Below, piece after piece: positions 34,007 through 41,844 of a DNA stretch of 64,000 nucleotides. The DNA is from Sphingomonas sp. JUb134 (lineage in GTDB: Bacteria; Pseudomonadota; Alphaproteobacteria; Sphingomonadales; Sphingomonadaceae). The notes under the pieces were generated by a model. It saw nothing but the letters and a program-made list of their open reading frames with translations, was not told the DNA's origin and searched no databases. Positions within the stretch are counted from its first letter, which is position 1. The number at the start of each line of letters is the position of its first letter. The position numbers and the translations under genes are program-made. The stretch spans positions 688,501 through 752,500 of the forward strand of contig NZ_SLYP02000001.1 in the NCBI RefSeq assembly GCF_004341505.2, written 5' to 3'.

Positions 34007-35723
34007 GGTTAGCAGCGAACTTCTCGAAGAGGCATTCATCAAGCCGATCCGCTTCGCGCTTCTGGTTGACGACAAGTTTCCGACCTTCACGGCGTTGGCC
34101 ACCGACGGGGGGTTTGACCCGACTCTAGATAACAACCGGGCGAGGGCACTGTTCGAACTCTGTCGTGGAAGGGGCTGGCTCTGCGACGTTGGGAATCGTC
34201 CGGCGGTGGCCGAGAAGTTCGAGAACGACAATCACCTTCACCAGTCTGACTTGCTCATCCTCGACTACAACCTCGATCCCGTAGATCAGGACGATCCGAC
34301 GGCTGCGCTCGGCATCATCCAGAAACTGGCCTCTTCCGACCACTTCAATCTGGTGATCGTCTACACGGAGTCCCAGCCGCGGTCCGTCACGCGAGACATC
34401 GCCTATAGCTTGGGGGCGGGCGCGGATCTGTCGACGGAAGTTGCAGACGCGGCGAAGGACATCATGGCCGATCTCGATCCCGAGGTCGCAGCGGAGCTTG
34501 GAGAACAGTTCAGTCAGGCCATCATAGACGATTACCTCGCCGGGTCTGGTCTGCGGGTCTCGTCCGAACCCTTCCGAAAGATCCTGTTGCGGGAAAAGGT
34601 TGCCCCTAAGGACATTCCAGCCGTCCTGACGCTCTGGACCCGCCAGCGGCTGGAGGCCAGGCTGAAGCCTGTGATCGTATCGGAGCGTAGACCAGACCGA
34701 ACCGTCGTGACGAGCCTCACGTCCGCTGAGAGCCCACACTGGGTGACCCGCGACAACGTGTTCGTCGCGATCGTCAACAAGGCGGACGATGCTCCCGAGG
34801 TCCTGATAGACCGGCTCGCCACCGCCATCGAGGCTTGGGATCCGAATCCGCTGCTTGTGATGATGATGCAGGCCCGCGCGTCGTTGGAGAAGGCGGGGAC
34901 ATTGGCGGATCACAAGGTGCTCGAAACGAGCCGGCTCCGGGCGGGTTGGCTTCTGCGGGTGTTGCTGGGTAAGAACGCAGACGAGCGGCGCGCGAATGTC
35001 GCCGATCTCTATGGTCGGCTCTTCGAGCGTCTCGCGACGAGCGTCGAGCCCTCCATTGTCGATTTCGGCGCACGTCTCATCGAACCCAACAGCAGGGAAG
35101 AAGCGGTTGAGACCGCCAAAACGATGGCCGACGCGGCCCAAAACATGCAGCCCATGCAGGTCTACCATGCACTGAACGAGTATCTGTGTTCGGACGAGTG
35201 CCGCGACGGGGGAATGACTACAGGCGTGGTGTTCAGCGGGATGCGCGGTGGCAAGGAGCAGTTTTGGGTCTGCGTGACCCCGGCCTGCGATCTGGTCGAA
35301 GGTCAGAATGAACGAGGCTGGGATGGCGAACTCAAGCCTACTCGGCCGGTTGCGGTGGCACGCCTGAAGGCAACCAAGTCTGGCGCAGCGGTCTCCAGAC
35401 TGCTGGAAGCCGCCACGATTGGCCGGCACATCTACCTCTTCGTGGACAACGTTCCCGTAGCTCTGGAGGCGCTCGACGAGACCTCGCGCCAGATGAGCCT
35501 TGAAACATTGTTTCTTCGAAACGGGGGGCTCATCGAGAACGGGAAGTTCTTCGGCCACGTCATCGACCTCGACGAGCAGCGGAAGCCCGTGGCGAACGAG
35601 ATCGAGTTCAAGGTGCTGGCGAAGCTTCGGCCGGATTACGCCAACAGGCTCCTGACGCAGTCTGGAAGTCAACGGGCTCGAATTGGCGTCGACTTCTTCA
35701 ACCTACCAAGCGCAGCGGAGTAG
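33999..35723 (+). CDS. Receiver-domain protein with unknown C-terminal effector
   Basis: 574 residues. Residues about 16-150 form a response-regulator receiver: acidic pair Asp24-Asp25 (RFALLVDDKF), phospho-acceptor Asp89 (DLLILDYNL) and Thr123 (VIVYTES). The conserved lysine that normally follows is not evident (GAGADLSTEV), so it may be atypical. Residues 150-574 contain no DNA-binding motif I recognise; they include two cysteine-bearing patches (LCSDECRDGG, CVTPACDLVEG). The start at ATG 33999 overlaps the kinase gene, so the pair is translationally coupled and almost surely one pathway. Confidence 0.8.
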   Translation: MAKVSSELLEEAFIKPIRFALLVDDKFPTFTALATDGGFDPTLDNNRARALFELCRGRGWLCDVGNRPAVAEKFENDNHLHQSDLLILDYNLDPVDQDDPTAALGIIQKLASSDHFNLVIVYTESQPRSVTRDIAYSLGAGADLSTEVADAAKDIMADLDPEVAAELGEQFSQAIIDDYLAGSGLRVSSEPFRKILLREKVAPKDIPAVLTLWTRQRLEARLKPVIVSERRPDRTVVTSLTSAESPHWVTRDNVFVAIVNKADDAPEVLIDRLATAIEAWDPNPLLVMMMQARASLEKAGTLADHKVLETSRLRAGWLLRVLLGKNADERRANVADLYGRLFERLATSVEPSIVDFGARLIEPNSREEAVETAKTMADAAQNMQPMQVYHALNEYLCSDECRDGGMTTGVVFSGMRGGKEQFWVCVTPACDLVEGQNERGWDGELKPTRPVAVARLKATKSGAAVSRLLEAATIGRHIYLFVDNVPVALEALDETSRQMSLETLFLRNGGLIENGKFFGHVIDLDEQRKPVANEIEFKVLAKLRPDYANRLLTQSGSQRARIGVDFFNLPSAAE

Positions 35724-35780
35724 CAGACTTGTCCTAGTGGCTCCAACGGGGGGCGTCGTTGACCGAACGTGATCCGCCGA

Positions 35781-36172
35781 TTACAGATTAGGTGAGCATC
35801 CACAGCTATCGAGCAGTATCCGCCGGACCGCGTCAGCATCGTTCGTCTGACATTCCCAAATAATGATCGATGACCAAGCGGAAGCGGCGAGAGCCTTGAG
35901 GGCGGCCCGGTCTCGCGCAACATTCTTCTCGAACTTGTCCCGCCAAAACTCCTGTCGTGCGGCAGGCATCGAGGCGCGCTTGCAGCCAGGATGGCGATGC
36001 CAGAAGCAGCCGTGAACGAAGACTGCTAGCTTGTGCTTCGGAAACACGAGGTCGGGTGTGCCAGGAAGATCCCGCCGGTGAAGTCTGAATCGAAGACCGG
36101 CAGCATGAGCGACCTTGCGAACGCGAAGCTCGGGCTGTGTGTCGCGGGAACGCACCCGCGACATGAGGGCGC
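35781..36172 (-). pseudogene. vsr: Very-short-patch endonuclease Vsr, 3' part
   Basis: From the insertion point on, the frame reads the Vsr core: ALMSRVRSRDTQPELRVRKV, the catalytic LPGTPDLVFP, the zinc/catalytic FVHGCFWHRHPGC and FWRDKFEKNVARD, to a normal end. The first codons after the upstream start come from the IS21 end and are spurious. Joined to 41784-41844 (minus one duplication), the protein becomes a full Vsr with N-terminus RDRLSSDRRSALMSRV. Vsr nicks T:G mismatches made by deaminated 5-methylcytosine. Confidence 0.9.
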
Positions 36173-36239
36173 TGTCAACGGCGGAGCAAAACCAGGCCAG
36201 CGGGGCGGAGTAAAAGCAGGCCACTTGAGGCGCGCGCTG

Positions 36240-36281
36240 ACGATATGAAAAGGGCCCCGATCGGGGCCCTTTTCATATCGT
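36240..36281. terminator. 42-bp perfect palindrome downstream of istB
   Basis: Each arm has AAAAGGGCCCCGA and its exact complement, with no loop bases left over. It lies 21 bp after the istB stop, inside the left IS21 end. It would fold into a very stable hairpin with flanking A/T runs in both directions, as expected for a bidirectional terminator or a shield against outside transcription. Confidence 0.7.
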
Positions 36282-36301
36282 TGCCGTCCTCGGCCTGATG
36301 G

Positions 36302-36411
36302 TCAGGAAGATAATATCTCACCGGTGTCCGGGTCGGACAGGGCACTGGCCTGGTTTTGCTCCGCCCCGCGACGTTTGCGTCCGGTGGACTGCTTGAGGCG
36401 ATAGCTGTCGC
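36302..36411 (-). pseudogene. istB: istB, 3' fragment
   Basis: The last 35 or so codons of istB (YRLKQSTGRKRRGAEQN... to ILSS). They continue directly from MNGDS at 39450 once the IS66 element and one copy of GCTGTCGC are removed. Confidence 0.88.
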
Positions 36412-36461
36412 GTAAGCGTGGCCTGCGGGCCGCCTTGCCCGTTTTGCCGTAGCTGGGATGT

Positions 36462-36866
36462 TTGTCGCCTTTGACGAGGGCGATAGCGGTGCGGGAAGTT
36501 TTCGGGTCCGTGGAGGTGGTCGGCCGGGTGTCGGGCCGGCGGAGTTGGTCGGACGAGGAGAAGCTGGAGATCCTGGCCGAGGCGTTCCGGCCTGGCGTCC
36601 GGGTTCGCGATGTTCTTGAGCGGCGCGAGATATCGAGCGGGCTGGTGTATACGTGGCGCAAGCAGGCGCGGCTGGGCAAGCTGGGCGGCATAGCGCCCGC
36701 GCTGCCAACATTCGCCGAGGTGTGTGTGGCTGAGGTTCCTGCACCACAGCCGGCGACATCCACGCCCGGCCTCATCTGCATCGAATTGGCGGGTGGCGTG
36801 CGGGTGAGCGTGGACGGCTCGGTGGACGCCGGCGCGCTGGCGCGGGTGCTGTCGGTGCTGAGGTGA
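36462..36866 (+). CDS. tnpA: IS66 accessory protein TnpA
   Basis: 134 residues with a helix-turn-helix near the N-terminus (RRSWSDEEKLEILAEAF, ISSGLVYTWRKQARLG), as in IS66 Orf1/TnpA. Start codon is a TTG here; a GTG at codon 10 is an alternative. Its stop overlaps tnpB (GTGA). Confidence 0.85.
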   Translation: MSPLTRAIAVREVFGSVEVVGRVSGRRSWSDEEKLEILAEAFRPGVRVRDVLERREISSGLVYTWRKQARLGKLGGIAPALPTFAEVCVAEVPAPQPATSTPGLICIELAGGVRVSVDGSVDAGALARVLSVLR

Positions 36867-37210
36867 GTCCGACGCCGTTGCCGACGCGAGTGTTCCTGGC
36901 CTGCGGCGTGACCGACATGCGCAAGGGCTTCGATGGGCTGGCGGTGCTGGTCCAGCAGGTGCTGCGCGAGGATCCGCATTCCGGCGCGCTGTTCGCGTTC
37001 CGGGGCAAACGCGGTCATCTGGTCAAGCTGCTGTGGTTCGATGGCCAGGGGCTGTGCCTGTTCTCGAAGCGGCTGGACCGGGGCCGCTTCGTCTGGCCGG
37101 TGACCGCGACCGGCGCGGTGACGCTGACGCCGGCGCAGCTGTCGATGCTGCTGGAGGGCATCGACTGGCGCCGGCCCGAGCGCACGTTCGTGCCGACACT
37201 GGCGGGCTGA
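36863..37210 (+). CDS. tnpB: IS66 accessory protein TnpB
   Basis: 115-residue IS66 Orf2 with its typical core (VFLACGVTDMRKGFDGLAVL, KLLWFDGQGLCLFSKRL). Needed for IS66 transposition, though its activity is unknown. Begins with GTG overlapping tnpA. Confidence 0.93.
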   Translation: MSPTPLPTRVFLACGVTDMRKGFDGLAVLVQQVLREDPHSGALFAFRGKRGHLVKLLWFDGQGLCLFSKRLDRGRFVWPVTATGAVTLTPAQLSMLLEGIDWRRPERTFVPTLAG

Positions 37211-37271
37211 AAACGGCGGTTTCGCGTGGCTTTTGCTCGCCCGTCGGCATGCGATCTGCTATGCAATCCTG

Positions 37272-38816
37272 GTGTCGGAAGCGCCCGTTTCCTCAGCTGA
37301 TGTCATCGCGCGGATCGCCGCGCTGGAGGCTTCGCTCGCCCGGGCCAATGCCGCGCTCGTCGCCCGCGACCTGCTCATCGACACCCTGCGCGGGCAGATT
37401 GCCTGGCTGCGGCGGATGCAGTTCGGCGCCTCATCCGAGAAGCTGGGCCGCGAGGTCGAGCAGCTCGAACTGGCACTGGAAGAGCTGGAAACCGAGCGCG
37501 ATGTTTCCGCAGTCGAGACTGCGGCACCCGAAGTAGCGCCGCGACCGGCACCGGTCCGCAGCCTGCCGGACCACTTGCCGCGCGAGGAAGTAGTCCATGA
37601 GCCGGCATCTGGTGCCTGCACCTGCCCGGACTGTGGCGGCATGTTGCGTCGCTTGGGCGTGGATACGCACGAGATGCTCGACGTCATGCCGGTCCACTGG
37701 CGGGTCGTGCGCAACGTTCGCCCCAAATATAGCTGCCGGGCTTGCGAGAAAATCGTGCAGGCACCCGCGCCGGTCAGCGCCGTGGCGCGGGGCAAGGCGA
37801 CCTTCGCCACGCTGGCGCATGTCGTCGTTTCCAAGTTCGACCACCATCTGCCGCTCTATCGTCAGGCCGAGATGATGGCGGCGCAGGGCCTCGACATCGA
37901 CCGCTCCACCCTTGCCGGCTGGACCGGGCAGGCCGCAGTCCTGCTCGACCCGGTCGTCAGCCGTATCCGTGATGCTGTCTTGACCGCAGACAAGATCCAT
38001 GCGGACGACACGCCGGTGCCGGTGCTCGACCCGGGCCGAGGCAAGACCGCGACCGGGCGGCTGTGGGTATACGCGGCCGATGACCGCGCGTCCGGCAGCA
38101 CGGCGCCGCCCGCGACCTGGTATCGCTTCACACCCGACCGGACCGCCGCGCACCCGCAGACGCATCTCGCCGGCTTCCGCGGCTTCCTCCAGGCCGATGC
38201 CTATGCCGGTTATGACGGGCTGTACCGCAGCGGTGTCACCGAGGTAGCGTGCTGGGCGCATTACCGGCGCAAGGTGTTCGACCTGCACGAGCGCATCCCC
38301 ACGCCGCTGACCACCGACATCCTCCAGCGCTTCGGCGCGCTCTATGCCGTCGAAGCCGAGGTGCGCGACCAGCCACCGGATGTCCGGCACCGAGTGCGAC
38401 AGGACCGAACCAAGCCGTTGGTCGGCGCCTTGCGCGAGGTGCTCGACGCTGCCCTTCGTCGCCTGTCGCCCAAGTCCGATATGGCCAAGGCCATCGCCTA
38501 TGGCACCAAACGCTGGCCGGCACTGTGCCGCTTCCTCGACGACGGCCGCCTGGAGATCGACAACAACATCGCCGAGCGTGCCCTGCGCGGCGTCGCCGTT
38601 GGTCGCCGCAACTGGCTGTTCGCCGGCTCCAGGGCGGGCGGCGAGCGTGCCGCCGCGATCTACACCGTCATCCAGACCTGCAAGGCCAACAGCGTTGACC
38701 CGCAGGCGTACATCGCCGACGTCATCGCCAGGGTCGCCGACGACTGGCCCGCCAGCCGCTGGGACGAGCTCATGCCGTGGAACTGGGCTCGCGAACCTGC
38801 CAGGCTGGCGGCATGA
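37272..38816 (+). CDS. tnpC: IS66 transposase TnpC
   Basis: About 514-residue DDE transposase. N-terminal coiled coil (ALEASLARANAALVARD), zinc-binding CTCPDCGG...YSCRACEK segment, catalytic part with HADDTPVPVL, YAGYDGLY and EIDNNIAERALRGVAVGRRN. GTG 37272 is taken as start by comparison with the family; the frame is open from 37233. Its TGA overlaps the passenger gene (ATGA). Confidence 0.93.
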   Translation: MSEAPVSSADVIARIAALEASLARANAALVARDLLIDTLRGQIAWLRRMQFGASSEKLGREVEQLELALEELETERDVSAVETAAPEVAPRPAPVRSLPDHLPREEVVHEPASGACTCPDCGGMLRRLGVDTHEMLDVMPVHWRVVRNVRPKYSCRACEKIVQAPAPVSAVARGKATFATLAHVVVSKFDHHLPLYRQAEMMAAQGLDIDRSTLAGWTGQAAVLLDPVVSRIRDAVLTADKIHADDTPVPVLDPGRGKTATGRLWVYAADDRASGSTAPPATWYRFTPDRTAAHPQTHLAGFRGFLQADAYAGYDGLYRSGVTEVACWAHYRRKVFDLHERIPTPLTTDILQRFGALYAVEAEVRDQPPDVRHRVRQDRTKPLVGALREVLDAALRRLSPKSDMAKAIAYGTKRWPALCRFLDDGRLEIDNNIAERALRGVAVGRRNWLFAGSRAGGERAAAIYTVIQTCKANSVDPQAYIADVIARVADDWPASRWDELMPWNWAREPARLAA

Positions 38817-39415
38817 GCGCCGAAACCGTTGCCCGCCTGCACCTCGTCCTGGACAACATCGAACCCGCCATCTGGCGCCGGGTCGACGTGCCGGTCACCG
38901 CCAGCCTCAAGATGCTCCACGATGTCGTCCAGGCTGCGATGGGCTGGGAGAACTGTCATCTCTGGCACTTCGAGGCCGGCGACCACCGCTACGGCGTGCC
39001 GGACCCGATGTGGTCGGAAAGCGGCATGGCGGCCGCCAAGAACGTGAAGCTCGCCGCCCTCCTCGACCGGGGCATGAAAGAACTCGTCTACACCTACGAC
39101 ATGGGCGACGACTGGCGGCACACCATCACCGTGGAAACGGTCGGCCCCGGCGAGCCTGACGTCAAATACCCGCGCTTCGTCGCCGGCGAACGGCGCTGTC
39201 CACCCGAGGATGTCGGTGGCTTGCCCGGATACGAGATGTTCCTCGACGCCATGGGCGACCCCACTCACGAGGAACACGACCGACTGCGCAACTGGTATGG
39301 CGGCCCTTACAACCCTGACGACATCGACGAACGCTTCACCCGGCGCGCCGTCGCCGCCATCGCCATCCGCCGCCATGCTGGCAAGCTCGCCTACCAGAAG
39401 AGCCGGCCGCAATAA
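38813..39415 (+). CDS. Plasmid pRiA4b ORF-3-family passenger protein
   Basis: 200 residues matching the pRiA4b ORF-3 family: VARLHLVLDNIEPAIWRRV, LHDVVQAAMGWENCHLWHFE, YTYDMGDDWRHTITVE. The protein is carried within the IS66 inverted repeats and translated by ATGA overlap with tnpC, so it travels with the element. The family is widespread, often near mobile elements, and has no firm function. Confidence 0.9.
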   Translation: MSAETVARLHLVLDNIEPAIWRRVDVPVTASLKMLHDVVQAAMGWENCHLWHFEAGDHRYGVPDPMWSESGMAAAKNVKLAALLDRGMKELVYTYDMGDDWRHTITVETVGPGEPDVKYPRFVAGERRCPPEDVGGLPGYEMFLDAMGDPTHEEHDRLRNWYGGPYNPDDIDERFTRRAVAAIAIRRHAGKLAYQKSRPQ

Positions 39416-39441
39416 CAAGGCGGCCTACCGGCCACGCTTAC

Positions 39442-40191
39442 GCTGTCGCCGTTCATGGTCAGGATGGTGGCATGGTGGGTGAGCCGGTCGAGCAGTGCGC
39501 CGGTCAGCCGCTCGGAGGCGAGCACCTGCGTCCAGTCCTCGAACGGCAGGTTGGAGGTGATGATGGTCGAGCCGCGCTCGTAGCGCTGCGACAGCACCTC
39601 GAAGAGCAGTTCGGCGCCGGTCGGGGACAACGGGACGTAGCCGAGTTCATCGACGACGAGCAGCTTCACGGCCGCCATCTCGCGTTGGAGCTTGAGCAGC
39701 CGTCGCTCGTCTCGCGCCTCCATCAACTGGTTCACCAGCGAGGCCGCGGTAGTGAAGGCGACTGTGAAGCCCTTCTGGCAAGCCGCCAGGCCGAGCGCGA
39801 GGGCTACATGCGTCTTGCCTGTCCCGCTGTTGCCGAGCGCAATGACGTTCTCGCGGCGCAGGATATATTCGCACCGTGCGAGCTCGACCACCATCATCTT
39901 GTTCAGGCTGGGGATGGCGGTGAACTCGAAGGTGTCGAAGCTCTTCACAGCCGGGAAACGGGCTGCGCGGATCCGTCGCTCGATGGTCCGGCGCTCGCGG
40001 TCGATGAGCTCCAACTCGATAAGCCGCAACAGGTAGCGCGTGTGGTCGACCCCGCCTTGCGCGCATTCGCGCGCGACCTTTTCGTACTCGCGCAGAACGG
40101 TTGGCAGTTTGAGTTGTTTGAGATGATGGGCGAGCAGCACCTGTGGCGTACCTGCGGTCGTGCCCACCGGCATGGCGTCCTTGTCCGTCAT
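39442..40191 (-). pseudogene. istB: istB ATPase, 5' part (interrupted)
   Basis: Encodes the IS21 helper ATPase: Walker A GNSGTGKTHVALALG, Walker B VKLLVVDELGYVPLS, and the C-terminal TGALLDRLTHH up to MNGDS. The frame then runs through the IS66 end (VSVAGRPPC...), replacing the last ~33 residues with 15 others. The core ATPase is intact, so partial activity is possible. Its ATG 40191 overlaps the istA stop (ATGA). Confidence 0.9.
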
Positions 40192-41675
40192 GCTGCCAGC
40201 ACCGCATAGTCGGCCGCGCACGTCGTTTTGACGTCCATCTTGGGCACGTGCGGATACGCCGCTAAATCCAGGCGCGGCGGACGGCGCTCGATACGCGCCA
40301 GCGCGATGAGTTTTACCGCGTCAAAACCAGGTGCGCCCAACTGGACTGCCTCGGTCACGGCATCCGTGACGATGGGAAGCGGCATCGCCTCGAGCAGCCG
40401 CAGCACCTGGATGAACTCGCGTTTACCCTTGTTGCCCATCCGGGCCTCGAGCAGGTGGCGCAGATGCTGGAAGATGTCCGGCAGGTTCCAGTCCTGAAGG
40501 GCTGCCGCCTGGTCGAGCGCACCGGGCTTGGTCTCGATGAGCGCGAGATAGTGCAGTGGGTTGGAGACGAATACGCCTTCGTCGTAGCAACGCGCGTGCC
40601 GGGCAATCTCTTCGCCCGCGCATATGATGACGACCTCGTCGACGAACCCCTTCACCATCACGTCGCGGTAGCCGTACGCGGTCGGCACCGAATAGTCGTT
40701 GGTCCGGTAGCGCACCATCGCGGTCGACGACACGCGCGCCGCGCGTTTCTCGCATGGCTCCAGTGGTACGGACGGCAGCGTGCGCAATGCCGATACGTCT
40801 GCCGCCAGCCGCTCGGCAATGGTCTGCGCGTGCTGACCGGCATGCTCGCCCTGGCGCGTACGGCAGGACTCCTCGAACCTGGCGTTCAGGACATCGAAAT
40901 TGGCAGCGACCGGCACGGGCACCATGAAGTTGTTGCGCGCAAACTTCACCAGCCCCTCGACCTTGCCTTTGTCGTTGCCTCGCGCTGGACGCGCAAAACG
41001 GTCCTGAAACAGGTAGTGGCTGACCAACTCGGTGAAGGCGCGTGTGCGCTCGCGCGTTCCATCGCCGCAGATCTTTGCCACGGCGATGGTTGTGTTGTCG
41101 TAGAGGATGGACAGCGGCACGCCCCCGAAGAACGCGAATGCCGACACGTGCCCGTCAAGAAACGCCTCGGTCGTCTCGCGCGGATACGCCTTGAAGAAGC
41201 AGGCATCCGACTGCGGCAGCGACATGCAGAAATAGTGGATCTTCATCCGCTCCCCGCCGACGACCGCGACCGCCTCGCCAAAGTCGACCTGTGCATGCCC
41301 CGGCGGGTGCGCCAGCGGCACGAAGGTCTCGCGCCCGCGGGCCCTGCACAGCCGCACATGGTCCTTCACCATCGTGTAGCCGCCCGTATAGCCATGCTCG
41401 TCGCGCAGCCGCTCAAAGATCCGCTTGGCCGTGTGCTGCTGCTTGCCCGGCGCCTCGCGGTCGGCTGCCAGGATTGCGTCGATAACCGGTAGCAGCGTCC
41501 CGAGCTTCGGCTTGGTCGGAGGTTTCGTCCGGCGGTATCCAGGAGGCGCCGAATACAGGCACATCTTGCGTACCGTATCCCGGTTCAGCCCGAACACCTC
41601 CGCCGCTTCCCGGCGACTATGCCCCTCGACAAATACAAACCGTCTGACCGCTGCGTAGCTCTCCACGACAAACAT
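40188..41675 (-). CDS. istA: IS21-family transposase IstA
   Basis: About 495-residue DDE transposase from ATG 41675 (an earlier in-frame GTG or ATG gives 506). Helix-turn-helix (RREAAEVFGLNRDTVRKM), DDE core (HAQVDFGEAVAVVGGERMKI, ILYDNTTIAV, ...DKGKVEGLVKFARNNFMVP). Full length with no frameshift. Confidence 0.93.
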   Translation of the reverse strand: MFVVESYAAVRRFVFVEGHSRREAAEVFGLNRDTVRKMCLYSAPPGYRRTKPPTKPKLGTLLPVIDAILAADREAPGKQQHTAKRIFERLRDEHGYTGGYTMVKDHVRLCRARGRETFVPLAHPPGHAQVDFGEAVAVVGGERMKIHYFCMSLPQSDACFFKAYPRETTEAFLDGHVSAFAFFGGVPLSILYDNTTIAVAKICGDGTRERTRAFTELVSHYLFQDRFARPARGNDKGKVEGLVKFARNNFMVPVPVAANFDVLNARFEESCRTRQGEHAGQHAQTIAERLAADVSALRTLPSVPLEPCEKRAARVSSTAMVRYRTNDYSVPTAYGYRDVMVKGFVDEVVIICAGEEIARHARCYDEGVFVSNPLHYLALIETKPGALDQAAALQDWNLPDIFQHLRHLLEARMGNKGKREFIQVLRLLEAMPLPIVTDAVTEAVQLGAPGFDAVKLIALARIERRPPRLDLAAYPHVPKMDVKTTCAADYAVLAA

Positions 41676-41783
41676 CCCCGCCGCTCCGCAAAGGGAGCAG
41701 CTTACCAACTGGCCGGATTTTACTCCGCCCCCGACGGCACTGCGCCGGCGGTCCTGTGGCCTGGTTTGTCACCGCCCTTCACA

Positions 41784-41844
41784 GGGCGCTCCGCCTGTCG
41801 GAACTCAGGCGGTCGCGCCCCGACCTTTGGACTACTTTTCCCAC
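41784..41844 (-). pseudogene. vsr: vsr, 5' part
   Basis: GTG 41844 overlaps the last codons and stop of dcm, and reads VGKVVQRSGRDRLSSDRRS before the IS21 insertion. The TSD GGGCGC is shared with the other side. Joining 41790-41844 to 36172 restores RRSALMSRVRSRD in one frame, proving that the insertion split vsr and that dcm and vsr were once an overlapping pair. Confidence 0.85.

Larger units (their letters stand above)
36412..39441. mobile_element. IS66-family element inserted in istB
   Basis: 3030 bp with terminal inverted repeats starting GTAAGCGTGGCC at both ends and an exact 8-bp target duplication GCTGTCGC (36404-36411 and 39442-39449), the duplication size of IS66 elements. It has tnpA, tnpB, tnpC and one passenger gene, all on the plus strand and all intact. 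Confidence 0.95.
36173..41783. mobile_element. IS21-family element, itself interrupted
   Basis: Ends read TGTCAACGGCGGAGC... on the left and, inverted, TGTGAAGGGCGGTGAC... on the right, both reaching AAACCAGGCCA. The flanks carry a 6-bp target duplication GGGCGC (36167-36172 and 41784-41789). Contains istA and istB on the minus strand. Removing the IS66 insert and its duplication leaves about 2.57 kb, normal for the family. Confidence 0.9.
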
